Source: Pollenia angustigena (lineage: Eukaryota > Arthropoda > Insecta > Diptera > Polleniidae). From it: 64,000 bases of DNA. Under the pieces are notes generated by a model. That model searched no databases. It was not told where the DNA came from and saw only the letters and a program-made list of their open reading frames with translations. Position numbers and translations under genes: made by a program. How positions within the stretch are numbered: the first letter of the stretch is position 1; each line of letters opens with the position of its first letter. This document shows, one piece after another, positions 20,486 to 30,956 of the stretch. The stretch is from positions 109,081,802-109,145,801 of the forward strand of contig OV884058.1 of the NCBI GenBank assembly GCA_930367215.1. Direction: 5' to 3'.

Positions 20486-21214
20486 CCTGTGCCCATGTTC
20501 TGTAACTCTCGCGTCGAGAAACTTTTCGATTGAAATGTGTGAAATGAAACAAAAATACCATATATTGAAACAAACAGCTGTTTTTCTCACTAAACTGTGT
20601 CTGTAACTTTTTTGGCGAGTATTAGCTGTCACGTAAGGAACTTACTCGCCAATTTACAGAAAAAGTGTATCTGTAAAATTTTAGTGAGAAAAGTTCCCGC
20701 TTTGAACTGTCAAAAAAACTCACGAATAAAAATGGGGCGAGAAAAACTTTTAACAATTAAAAAAGCAAAATGCAAAGAAAAATAATAATAACATTTTGTT
20801 CTGGGCACATTTTTTCATTGTTTAATTATTTTCTTTTTACATTTTTATAAAATATACGAATTTTTTCAAATTTTGTTTGCAAACAACAAACATTGAAGTC
20901 GCACTTCACATTATTTGGTATAGCCGAATGTTGTATTTTCGCCGCCGTCGTTGAAAATTTTTAAATTTTTGTAAATTTTGATCGCGGTCAATAATATGTG
21001 TTACTGGCGTACTCAACGTCTGCAATGTCACATCGGCTTCGGGTGCAATGTTATCATATTTACGACGTAACGACGTAATCTCTTTTGATATTTTTCGACA
21101 TGAGTTACAGACACAATTTTTTCTCACTTTTCGAGAGACGATGGAATATTTTGTTTCACATCTTTTCGATGCGAGAAGTTCTCACTTAAGTTAAAGAACA
21201 TGGGTACTGGGCTT
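20486..21214. mobile_element. Nested element with GCCCATGTTCT termini
   Basis: Left CTGTGCCCATGTTCTGTAAC and right complementary to CAGTACCCATGTTCTTTAAC, followed on each side by TCTCGC..TCGA phrases, give imperfect inverted termini. Inside at 20617-20656 is a small hairpin TTGGCGAGTA / TACTCGCCAA. It is absent from copy 1 of the surrounding family, which shows it is an insertion. Boundaries are approximate. Confidence 0.55.
20906..21127 (-). pseudogene. Short coding-like frame in nested element, unrecognised
   Basis: A 73-residue minus-strand frame beginning MRKNCVCNSCRKISKEITSL and containing RRKYDNIAPEADVTLQTLS and a basic FQRRRRKYN segment. The composition looks more protein-like than neighbouring frames, and Cys-x-Cys-x-x-Cys is present. 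It could be a remnant of a DNA-binding transposon protein. I do not recognise the family. Confidence 0.25.
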
Positions 21215-21573
21215 TACACGTGAAAGCACTTTTTTCAAGTGTGAGTGTATTGCGACTTTCAAGAAATTTACTTTCACGTGTATGTAACTTTTCATTAATT
21301 GTGTAACACATTTAACTTTAATCGACATTTTTTAGTATTTACATTAATTTTCGCTTCAGTGCTGCCAAAGTATTTTTTGATTTGAGAATAACATTTGATA
21401 ACGATTTGACATCAAATTGATAAAACAATGTGTGTCAAATGTTTATACTCAAATCACTATCAATTCGAATTAAAATGTTATATTCAAACAATTTAGAAAG
21501 GTTTGAAATTGTGTTTGTTGTCAAATGAATAATTCATTTCATATCAACGGTTTGACTGTGTGTTTGTTGGGTA

Positions 21574-22139
21574 GGACGGCACAAAAAACAAGGATACAAA
21601 CAAACAGTATTGAAAACATCATCAAATAACCACCAGCATTTATAGTTCAGTTAGTTGATATGTATGAGTGTGTGCATGTGTTTTTGAAAGGATTTGTTCA
21701 TATGTATTCTATTCTGTGTACATAACGAGGTTGGTCATCCATACAAAGACACATTTGTAAATGATGCAAATATCCATGTGTATGGCAGAGTGTTCGATTG
21801 TTAGTATTTGGGTCATTGACTGTCCACAGAAAACTACAAAATATGTATTTTAAATATTGCAAATATTCATGATCCATAATAAATATTAAAAAATGGAAAT
21901 GGTAAATTTTATTCACAAATATTATGTTATAGGGTGATTGATTCGGGTATTTAACCAGTTTGAAACCCGGGGTTTTCTCACTTTCCGTGGTCGGTTTTTT
22001 TAAATTGCGATTTTTTTAATGTCGAATACTCCGTTTTGCACACAGTTTTTGAGTGCTTTTTATATTTATTTTACTACACAATCAATTGCTTGTCATCTGG
22101 AAACAACACATTAATTTTTAAATTTTAATAATATAAAAA
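21574..22139. other. Intergenic, nothing recognised
   Basis: AT-rich. The minus frame at 21698-21916 has no recognisable motif. Confidence 0.4.
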
Positions 22140-22510
22140 AAAAAAATCAGAAAGTACCAGTTAAAAAAACCAAAAATACCAAAAAGTCTCCTCTTCACTC
22201 TAGACTCTGCATGTTGAATTTTAGTTTCTAAGTTCAGTATTTATAAAAATTCAAAAAGTACCAAAGTGCTTAAAGCACGAAAAACTACCAAAAAATATAC
22301 GTCTTACAGATTCTCATGTTAAATTTTGTATTTCTAGGTCTAATACAAAGAAAATTCAAAAAGTACCAGTCTTAGAACAAAAAAGTACCAACATTTTTCA
22401 TCTTAAGGGTTCTCATTCACTCAGGACTCTGCAATTATAATTGTATGTTTCTTACTTCGATATCAATAGAAAATTTAAAAACTACCACGGAATAGTAAAA
22501 TAATGAAATT
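22140..22510. repeat. Degenerate tandem repeat (AAAATTCAAAAAGTACCA)
   Basis: Three to four imperfect units of about 115-120 bp, each with AAAATTCAAAAAGTACCA followed by CTCAxTCTxGACTCTGCATG-like and TTTCTAGGTC phrases. No terminal structure; possibly the interior of an old transposon. Confidence 0.5.
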
Positions 22511-22717
22511 TTATTTCTCGTATTTCCCCTTTTTGATACTTTTATTATCCCTATTGAGGTTTCAAAAATTGCTATATTGTAGTGGGAGCCCATATCTTAA
22601 TAAGTAAATGTCAATCATATTTGTTGGGTTAAAAGATAGATGGGGTGACAAAGCTCACAAAATACAGGTTATACCCGTTACCTCCCTAAAAGAACTGAAT
22701 TTTTTAAAAAAGTACCA

Positions 22718-22807
22718 GACATATCGTCGGTTGATTATTTGATTGTCGTTTGTGGATACAAATTAAATACGACATACGACAATAAAATAATCAACCGACG
22801 ATATGTC
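22718..22807. mobile_element. Short hairpin MITE
   Basis: Nearly perfect inverted arms of about 33 bp (GACATATCGTCGGTTGATTA then TTTGATTGTCGT) around a loop of about 25 bp. No clear target duplication. Confidence 0.6.
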
Positions 22808-22966
22808 CGCTAATTTTTCTAATAAACAACGATAAGGATTAAATTTGTTTTCTATTTCTTTTTGTTTTGCAGATATGACGTAAACGAATTTACCTTTTTT
22901 ATCTAATTTAATCCCCTCAATTTTAATAAGATGTATATTGTGCACTTCTGTAATTTTTTTTTTCAA
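22763..22966 (-). pseudogene. Coding-like fragment, unrecognised
   Basis: Minus-strand frame of 67 residues with KITEVHNIHLIKIEGIKLDK and FVYVISAKQKEIENKFNPY. With one frameshift the reading extends upstream through NPAKAEVNRFEK. The composition is protein-like rather than low-complexity, but no family is recognised. Its C-terminal end overlaps the hairpin MITE arm. Confidence 0.3.
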
Positions 22967-22999
22967 ATCGGTTGACCTCGGCCTTTGCCGGATTAAATA

Positions 23000-23075
23000 T
23001 AAGATTTATTCCTCTTACTCCTATGAGAAGCATAGGGCCGTTACAATTAAGTTCCAATCAATTATATTAAATGCT
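23000..23075 (-). pseudogene. Non-LTR retrotransposon C-terminal scrap
   Basis: On the minus strand WNLIVTALCFS followed by a stop matches the ending WNTIVKALCSL-stop of the LINE relic at 52.6-53.3 kb, including the shared GGCCCTATGC nucleotides. Only the last few codons remain. Confidence 0.4.
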
Positions 23076-23756
23076 CTAAATTTTTAATTATAGACTAACT
23101 ATCGCGCTGTTTCAACCTCAATTTTCTGTTTTTATATATGCGATGTTCGTCTACAGCGCCTACTTTCTTAGGGCGTATTCAATGCCGCTTGAGATGTCTT
23201 TCGGAGGCAGTTGTTTACAAAGGGTTGTATTATTTGCGTGTCTAGGGCTTCCATATTCTATTAAAGAAGCTATTAAAACTATGTATATTTTTCTTAAATA
23301 TGACTAAACATCCTTTTCCTAAACTTTCAATTGTGCAACCAGTTTTTTAAATTTAAAATATTTTAAAACTGCTTTCCACAATATCAGAACAATCGATCTT
23401 CTTTATATGTAAAGATAGAAAAAAGTAAAAAGTAATAGGGACGTAGAAGAAAAAAAAAAAAAAAAACTGTAGCCAAAATGTATACTTATATACATAAAGC
23501 TTGACTGTCATTATCATACATGGGCGTACTACAGTAAAACAATAATGCATTACAAATTTCAAACTTACTAATTAATGAAAAAAATTTCAGTAGCCAGTAA
23601 AATTTTACTGAATACAGCAATTTTACTGGTTATTGAAATTTTTTCCGCAGTTACTGGTTGCTGCTTTACGTAATGCAGTAATAATATACTGCAGAACTCC
23701 CATGAATGGTCATTATTTCGAAACTTCCCAGCAAAAACTTTACTTTTTACCTTTAA

Positions 23757-25507
23757 GGCTCAGTTAGGCGAACGTTGCTGTACCCGTAATGTACCGCACC
23801 GTACTGTAAGCACGTTGGTGCACTTATAGAACGTTTAAAAACGTGTCATATGTTTTCCCATACATAAACAAAAAGTAATAGTTTACATAAAACAAAACAC
23901 ACAGTGATGGGAATCAAAAATGTTCAAATGGTGACCGTTGTGCAGAAAAGGTACCACGTGATTTAAATGGTATTAAAACATTTTTTGTGTATGTAAAAAA
24001 TGTTAATAGTTTAATATTTATATTATAGATTTACAATAAATAAATTTGTATTTTAGCATATATAAATTTTTAGCATACATATATTGTAAATGTGCATACA
24101 CCAAACAAGGTTTTGATACCATTTAAAGTCTTTTATATGTTTCCCTTTTTCATTGTATGTGTATATGAATTTGTTTATTTTAAACATCTAAACATATGTT
24201 TATTTGTATTTTGGGAAATATGTTGTATTGTAAGTTGTTTTGTCGCAATTCCATAGATATACTGACAAAAGTACCAAAAAAAGAGCAAAGTACCCGCATT
24301 CAATGTAACATACAAGCCGCCCATCACTGTCTTACAAATGTCACGTAACAACGGCATGAAATTCTATTTAAAACAGAATGGTACGTTGCAACTACGGTAC
24401 ATTGCATTTCGGTAAGCTTTTGTATTGGTTTTCATATAACCAAAAGCGAACAGCTGATGGATACAGTACAGATACGGTACAGCAACGTTCGCCTAAAGGC
24501 CCAGTTAGGCGAACGTTGCTGTTCCCGTAATGTACCGCACCGTACTGTAAGCACGTTGGTGCACTTATAGAACATTTAAAAACGTGTCATATGTTTTTCC
24601 CATACATAAATAAAAAGCAATATGTAGTACATATACATAAAACAATACAAACAGTGATGGGAATCAAAAATGTTTAAATGGTGGCCGCTGTGCAGAAAAA
24701 GTACCAAGTGCTTTAAATGGTATTAAAAAAGTATTTTGTGTATGTAAAAAAGGTTAATAAATAAATATTTATTTTATAGATTTGCAATAAACAAATAAGT
24801 ATGTATTTTAGTGTATATATTTTTTAGCATAAATATAGTCTGTTTTCATAAACGTGTGTTCACAATGTATCAATACCATGTTGATGCATTGTGTACTTAA
24901 ATTTTCACCTACTTTGTAATGTGTATGAATATGGTTTGCATCTACATTATTTTAACTGCTTTATTTGCTTTTCTCTGCGCAATGGAAACTACAAAGTTGC
25001 ATTTCGGAACTAAATGCATTGCCAAAATTTTTATGGTTGCATTTAAGAACATGTTGCCATGTATTACTACAATGCAACAGGCGTTTAGGAAAACAGCCGT
25101 ATTGTAAATATGCAAACAAAGTTTTGATACCATTCAAAGCCTTTTATATGTTTCTCATTTCCGTTGTACATATGATTACTTTGTACTTGTAAGCATATGC
25201 AAATTTGTATATATGGAAATATATTGTATTGTAAGTTGTTTTGTCGCAATTCCATTGCTGTACTGAAAAAAGTACCAAAAAAAAAGAGCAAAAATACCCG
25301 CATTCAATGTAACATACAAGCCGCCCATCACTGTCTTACAATTGTTACGTAACAACGGCCTGAAATTCTATTTTATACAGATTGGTACGTTGCAACTACG
25401 GTACATTGCATTTCGGTAAGCTTTTGTATTGGTTTTCATATAACAAAAAGCGAACAGCTGATTGATACAGTAAAGATACGGTACAGCAACGTTCGCCTAA
25501 CTGAGCC
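23757..25507. mobile_element. TTAA-flanked element, head-to-tail dimer
   Basis: Outer ends GGCTCAGTTAGGCGAACGTT and AACGTTCGCCTAACTGAGCC are exact complements, flanked by TTAA (23753-23756, 25508-25511). At 24487-24520 an internal end meets an internal start (GTTCGCCTAAAGGCCCAGTT), so there are two tandem units: 23757 to about 24496 and about 24497 to 25507. They share most interior sequence (GTACCGCACCGTACTGTAAG, CCGCCCATCACTGTC). Unit 2 is longer by the 261-bp MITE at 24838-25098. TTAA flanks suggest Kolobok or piggyBac. Open frames here are shadows. Confidence 0.85.
24838..25098. mobile_element. 3-bp-TSD MITE (GGCTGTTTTCCTAAACG), copy 1
   Basis: Inverted termini GTCTGTTTTCATAAACG / CGTTTAGGAAAACAGCC with ATA on the left and GTA on the right. 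The paralogous first unit of the dimer preserves the empty site (CATATATTGTAAAT) near 24079-24095, which proves a recent insertion and fixes the boundaries. The inverted copy at 57135-57395 has the same 261-bp length. The overlapping plus and minus frames at 24919-25303 arise from it. Confidence 0.85.
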
Positions 25508-25533
25508 TTAAGTGAGCCTTAAGTAGTAAAAAA

Positions 25534-25640
25534 AAAAAAAAAAAATAATAGCCCCAACTCAGGCTCGAACCCAGGACAAACAACAACTTTCAAAACTTGT
25601 TAGACTTGTATCTTAAAGTAGAATGATCACACAATTTTAA
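25534..25640 (-). repeat. Possible tRNA-derived SINE with poly-T end
   Basis: On the minus strand CCTGGGTTCGAGCCTG resembles a Pol III B box (GGTTCRANNCC), followed after GTTGGGGCTATTA by a long T run (25526-25545 region). A clear A box was not found. This is tentative. Confidence 0.35.
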
Positions 25641-25678
25641 TTGTGCTGATTTGGGGCACCCACCACTCACATGACAGC

Positions 25679-26310
25679 AGTGTTGCCAATTTAGCATTTT
25701 TCATGCAAGATCTAGCATTTTTTAAAGTCATTTGGATGAAAAACCCGATTAAGCATCAAGCATATTTTCTAGCATTGTTTAAAAATTTCTAGCATTTTTA
25801 AGTTCTTGTGGTATTTTTAATATTTTCCATTAATGTTTAATACAAATATTAACAAAAAACGAAAGATTATAAAAGTGAAATAGATCTTAAAAAAAATGCA
25901 ACAATTTAAATGCCCATTAAGGTGGATATAACTAAACTGAAATAAAAATTAAAAAAGAAAAAATTTTCAAAAATTAGTAAAACCTATTCAAAAAAGTTTT
26001 TCCAAAGATTGGCTAAAGCACTAAAAGTTAAAAGAATGGGTGAAAGAAACAGATGAAAAACCTTTTCAAATCACTGGAAATGCTATTTCGTTTCTAAATT
26101 GAGTGGCCTGGAGAAATTTTCAAAAAGCACAAAATGCAACGGGCATAACTACAAACCATACTTTTAAAAGAATTTGCTACAACGTTCAGAAGAGGCGGTA
26201 TTAAGTTTATGTGTTGTCCACAGTTCAGTTGCATCTGCCGATCATCTGACAAACCTTTCTAAAAGGCAGTTTGACACCTCGTCGCAATAGCTAGAGGACA
26301 AAATGCAGCA
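25679..26310 (+). pseudogene. hAT-like transposase relic, heavily decayed
   Basis: Begins with a hAT-type terminus CAGTGTTGCCAATTTAGCAT at 25679; no matching right end was found. Downstream, in shifting frames, are SKDWLKH and KEWVKETDEK, then KLSGLEKFSKSTKCN, then EEAVLSLCVVHSSVASADHL. These are in the order and spacing expected of the BED-finger-like and following region of an insect hAT transposase. There are multiple frameshifts and stops. Confidence 0.5.
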
Positions 26311-26399
26311 TACTTTAATTAAGATTTTTCTATTTTTTTTATATAATTTTTTTTACCAATGTCAAATTGGTATCAAACTTGGGAATACTAGATCGAAAA

Positions 26400-26663
26400 A
26401 TAAATGTTAACATCAAAAATGGCGATTAAAGTTAAGGCCCTAAATTTGTAAAACGCAAACGCAAACGCAACGCCAAAAATTATAAAAACATTTGAGAATA
26501 AAGTTTGAAAGCAAGTTGAAAATAAAGGCATTTTTCAATTTGAAAATAATTTCCCCTTTTTGTTGAGAATGCTATGATTTTCAAATTATTATCAAACGTT
26601 TGTCGTTAGAGAAAACGTTTGATTTCAAATAATTATCAATTTGAAATCAAACCTCCTAGTTTG
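26400..26663. mobile_element. Truncated inverted copy of the CCCAACAAAC family
   Basis: Contains TTTTTCAATTTGAAAATAAT, TTTTTGTTGAGAATGCTATG and TTTGAAATCAAACCTCC, which are reverse complements of the left half of the elements at 3581 and 19981. The right boundary at about 26663 corresponds to their left terminus; the other end is lost. A short (GCAAAC)n stretch lies at about 26457. Confidence 0.6.
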
Positions 26664-27440
26664 TTCATATACATATTAACATGAGCTTGAGTGAAAATAA
26701 TGCCTTTTCCATTCTATTTTCTATACAGAAACAGTTTACCAGGCTAAATACATATACATATGTATATGATTACACAAAAACATGCATGCGTAAGTTTTAA
26801 ATAAATTGCTTCTAAATGTAAAGAAAATTGGTGTGGTACTTTTAACAAAAAACATATTTTATCTTTTCAAATTTATCAGCACAATAATAAACAGTAATTT
26901 TTAATACTTTGTTGTAACAATGTTTAACTTTTAGGAGCAAGAAGAACTTTAAGAACTGTACATTGTCCATGCAGACTCCGAAAATTCATTTGAATAATAA
27001 TCCGCAAGGATTCTGAACGTTTTTGTTGAAAAACATAATTTCAAAGGAGACAAATTCAAACAAATACAATTTGTTTTCATTTAATTTTAAATTTCCTTAA
27101 TTCTTCTTTTATTTCTTTAGCACTCCAGTAAAACGTGACAAATGCACAGTGGGGGATTTTGAGAAAAAGTGGAAACAATTCTGGATTTTGTAAACGTTTA
27201 GTCCAATTGGAACAGAATTTCAGGTCGCTTTAAATTTCTTACTAGTTTACGTTTGGAGAAGATACGGCATAAAGTAGAAATTTGTAAAAAATTAGGTCTG
27301 TTTCGAAAGGGCCGGAGTCTGTAGTGAAATAAACACTTTTTGCATAGCAATATTAAACCTCAAGGAAGCTCTAAAAATATAAAAATAACAATTTTTTGTT
27401 ATCAATTAAATTAAAGTGATTTTTTAGCTTAAAAATTGCA
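26664..27440. other. Intergenic, nothing recognised
   Basis: AT-rich with no supported gene or repeat boundary. Confidence 0.4.
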
Positions 27441-27469
27441 AAAAACGACTTTTGTTAATATTAAATTTA

Positions 27470-27850
27470 ATTACAAAAGGGTCGGTCAAGTGTCCCCTCT
27501 ACTGGCTCGGCAGGCCCCAAATTTTTTAACAAAACTCTCAATCACGTTTTTCAATAAACTGTTGTCAATCGTTGATATCTGCTCGATAATGTTGTTTTTA
27601 AGTTTCAAAAACCCCAAAAAAATAGTCTAAAGGTGTCAAATCGCACGATCTTGGTGGCCCAATTCACTCCTCTTCTACGAGAAATAATCCGATTTTCGAA
27701 CTTTTTTTTCAAAAGGTCCATTGTTTCTCTTGCTGTGTGTTAAGTGGCACCATCCTGTTAAAACTACATATTCTCTATGTCTATATCATACATTTTCCGC
27801 CACAAAAAGCTTCAGATCATCACCCTGTAGCGATTTCTATTGACCGATGA
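27470..27850 (-). pseudogene. DD41D mariner transposase C-terminal relic
   Basis: Minus-strand translation gives QDGAT-stop-HTARETMDLLKKKF, then ENRIISRRRGVNWA, a frameshifted LTPLD-equivalent region ending LFFWG, and after it LKNNIIEQISTIDNSLL and CRASRGDT. This is the catalytic half of a rosa-type mariner with a premature stop and frameshifts. Here the second aspartate (QDGAT) is retained. Upstream, the relic is interrupted by the insertion of the 27907-28949 element. Confidence 0.75.
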
Positions 27851-27906
27851 TACCTCAAACTTGGACACCTTTGAGGTTGTTAATATCTTTGCAAGTTGAT
27901 GGTAGG

Positions 27907-28949
27907 GCTCCACGAAAAGCCCCCAATGAAATAACGCCCAGGAAATAACCCACAATGAAATAAACCCCAAAAAATAGGAAATAACACCCAAAAGCAGTGA
28001 GTGAAATAACATCGAAAAATAAATGAAACAACCCCCAATATTTGGAAGTTATTTCATATGAAATAACACCTAATGACGAAAATGAAATAACCCCCAATGA
28101 AATAAAACCCCTCAGCAACAAAAATGAAATTATGACCAAAATTCATAAAAGAGTCAGTTTCACCAAGGATTTCATGAAGTCAATATGGACCAACCGCAAA
28201 GTCGCAAAATTATTGAAATGAATCGTGTGGAGGCCCGCAGGCGTCTTCTTCATAATAAGGATATATTCGGTTCAAAAATATTGGCGCAGTTATTTGACCC
28301 GCCCGTAGATCCTTGTAGCCCTGCCCTATTTTTGCAGTTCGGAAGACAATTTGCCTTTTACGTTTGGCTTTTACACAACTACCTCCACTGTTTAAATATA
28401 ATTGTATTTCACTTAAAGAATATAGAAAATTGCTATTTCTTCGTTTTCCACCAACAATTTCGAATGCCATTTTTTTAAATATTAACACGAGATGATGTAA
28501 AGCGTCCGAACTTCGATGCACATCTGAAAATATTTTATGTTTTATAACAACTCAACTCAACATGCAAGGCAGATTGTACTCATATGTTGACACTGTTATT
28601 CCAAAAAACAGTTACTTGAATTCTCAAAAAAAAGGAAAAAGATCAAACTAAGCAAATGAAATAAACACCAAAAACTGACAGCTTTAAAAATGAAATAACT
28701 ACCGAAAAAAATGAAATAACACCCATATTAACCACGCTATGAAACAAGCCCCGATTTTAAAAAATTTTTGGGAGTTATTTCATTGGAGATTATTTCATAA
28801 TTTGAAAACCCCAAATGAAGAATGAAATAATTCCCAAAAAAATTAAAAAACGGCCCATAAATGAAATAACACCCAAAAATGTATGGAAAAATATTGGGAA
28901 TGTTTCATTTCTCGTTTGGGCTTTATTTCATTGGGGGGCTTTTCGTGGA
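27907..28949. mobile_element. MULE-like element with TIRs and GGG..TTATTTCATT subterminal repeats
   Basis: Left CTCCACGAAAAGCCCCCAAT then GAAATAAC and right complement ending GGCTTTTCGTGGAG form about 28-bp termini, with ATGGTAG on both flanks (7-8 bp duplication). Next to each end are arrays of AATGAAATAACACCCAAAAA repeats. The central 28185-28520 is GC-richer and coding-like. An imperfect TSD of 7-9 bp, TIRs and the FLYWCH-like centre suggest a Mutator-like element, but this is inference. Plus and minus frames in the repeat arrays are not genes. Confidence 0.6.
28190..28480 (-). pseudogene. Possible FLYWCH-like zinc-finger fragment
   Basis: Minus-strand frame with FEIVGGKRRNSNFLYSLSEI then LYLNSGGSC. 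After a frameshift, a C..RATRIYGRVK-like stretch resembles the FLYWCH pattern (G-G..LY....Y..C..C.ARI) found fused to insect Mutator-like transposases. Frameshifts and stops break it. The opposite strand carries a frame starting MDQPQSRKIIEMNRVEARRR that I consider less likely. Low confidence. Confidence 0.3.
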
Positions 28950-30514
28950 GCCAATGGTAGATGTGAGATGTTGACATGTGTGAAAAGGCTGTTTATTACA
29001 ATTGATTCTGATTGCATAACTGTATTTCGTAGATTGATGCTTAAAAGTAAAAATCATAAAGTTTTAAGATTTTTTTTTTCAAATTTTGTGGGGCCCCGAA
29101 TTCTAGAACGCCCCAGTGCCTCGGTATACTCAAAGGCAGCACTGTGCATGTCGCTTACTTGTTTGTAGAACTCGACTACTAGATTTTTAAATCCGGTCAA
29201 AATTAAGAATTCTGGGTCGCTCTTAATTTTTGTAACAACCAAGTTGCCCTATAACTCCCCTCTTGATCTGAATCCAAACTCGATTAAAAGTCCTAAATTG
29301 CCATCTGAAATGTTATTCCTTCCGAACTTACCGTTAACAAAATCTTGAATTATTTTCCATTTTCATTGAAAAATCTTCCACTGTGCCACAGTCTGATGAA
29401 AAGCGCTTAAAGATGACATCGGAAGCCGTTTAAATAATTTTTTATAAAAGACAAATTAATGAACTTTAAAATACTACATTAATGAAGTTCATTAGGAAAC
29501 ATGAATATTTATGTATGTTGAATCAGAACCCATAAAAATATTTAAAACATAAATTCTTTTAAGTTGGAAATAAATTTACTCAGCTATAAAATATAACATA
29601 AGCCCCTCCTTTAAAATGAAGAAAACTAAAGACATAAAACAAAAGACACAGAAACTTAGCCCCAACTCCAAAAAAAAAAAAACTAAAAGTGTCATTCATC
29701 AATTATTGTAAAAAAAAAAATTAAGCAGAAATAAATCTCGAAAAACCCAGATTAAAAAACCTCAATCAAAATTCACTCTTTAAACAAAAGAAGATTTCAG
29801 AAGATTTTATAGGTTTTTTTTAAACACGGTTTGCCGTTGTTTTTGCTTGTTCAACTAACGAGTTTTCGAAACAGCACTTTCATAGCGTTCATTCAATATT
29901 CTTTAGTATCCCAAGAGTAGTCAAGGTTGATTAACATCGCACCTGGTGTTTGAGTGTGTTTTTTTTATCATTTTAACCCTTTTGTTGTTGGAGCTTGGTA
30001 GGAGTGTATTTCGAAACACATGTTTGTGATATTGTATTGTTTTAAATATCTAAACAAAAACTCTAACAAAAATACCTTTTTCGGTATCTGTGTTTTTTTC
30101 TAAGTATTTTTTAATAAAGTTGGTTTATGTTGTTTGTTCAGTGATTTGAAATTTTCGTTAGTTTAAAAGAGGTTTTTTTGTTGTGAATTAGAAATCTGCC
30201 TATCGGTCCTGTAAAACGTTCGTATGTGTCATTGTGCGTTTGTAGAACATAAATTTTGATTATTTTCTGTTGGGTAAACAGCAAAATTATCTAATTGACT
30301 AAACTATTAAAAAATAAAACCGACATCAATCAGTGTTGGAGATTAAGATGGGATTTTAATTCTTAATATTGCAGGAAATCAATATATTTTTATCTACTTA
30401 GGTGGTATTTAATTTTCGAACCAATCGAAACATTTTTTTTAAATTAATTAAACAGCATATAAATTTGTTCTAAATTTCATTTAGTACAATTTACATAATA
30501 TTAATATATCAAAT
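28950..30514. other. Intergenic, nothing firmly recognised
   Basis: AT-rich with A-runs at 29670-29720. The segment just right of 28950 may continue the interrupted mariner relic. Frames at 28815-29168 and 29054-29242 cover a GC-richer patch (GTGGGGCCCCGAATTCTAGA) without a recognised motif. Confidence 0.35.
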
Positions 30515-30956
30515 CAGTGATGGAAAAGTCAACACTATTGTACTATTTTCAGTACTTTTCTTTTTATACCTCCATGTTAAAAAATCTAGCCTGAAATTTT
30601 ATTGCTGGTAAAACTTTGCACTTTTTCCGAAACACGGAAGAGATTTGAAATGATCAATTCTCAATATCGTACCTTGACGGATCTCCCAGAAACCAAACAT
30701 TTACACATGTGTATCTTCAAATAACGGGCAATTGATTGTTTAGTAAAATTTTTATTTTTTGAGTGCTTTTCTAAAAATTTTACTATATAATTAATGGTCA
30801 ATGATTGGGAAACTGCTCATTTATTAATACTCTCTCCACTATTGTTATGTGGGTTAAAAAGGGAAAATATTAACATGTTTAGGGAAAAATTTAAGCAAAA
30901 TTAAAAAGAAAATGGTCGAACTTATGTTTCCTGATATTTCAAGTAAAATGATATAA

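Larger units (their letters stand above)
19981..21571. mobile_element. TIR element, CCCAACAAAC family, copy 2, with nested element
   Basis: Left CCCAACAAACACGGAGGTTT and right GGTTTGACTGTGTGTTTGTT then GGG, followed by TA; the left flank is AA rather than TA. The outer parts (19981-20480 and 21310-21571) align with copy 1 at 3581-4374, including AAAATCATAGCATTCTCAAC. The middle is a foreign insert of about 730 bp. Confidence 0.7.

Noticed and set aside
24919..25303. Overlapping plus and minus frames of 60-75 codons
   Set aside because: They fall in a 261-bp MITE whose other copy (57135-57395) gives the same peptide; non-coding inverted-repeat DNA explains both.
27855..28139. Minus frames rich in GVISFxxLG repeats
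   Set aside because: Translations of the AATGAAATAACACCC repeat array next to a transposon terminus.
28185..28478. Plus frame starting MDQPQSRKIIEMNRVEARRR as a gene
   Set aside because: The opposite strand gives a better (FLYWCH-like) match, and the frame's second half is low-complexity. No start context or continuation supports a gene.
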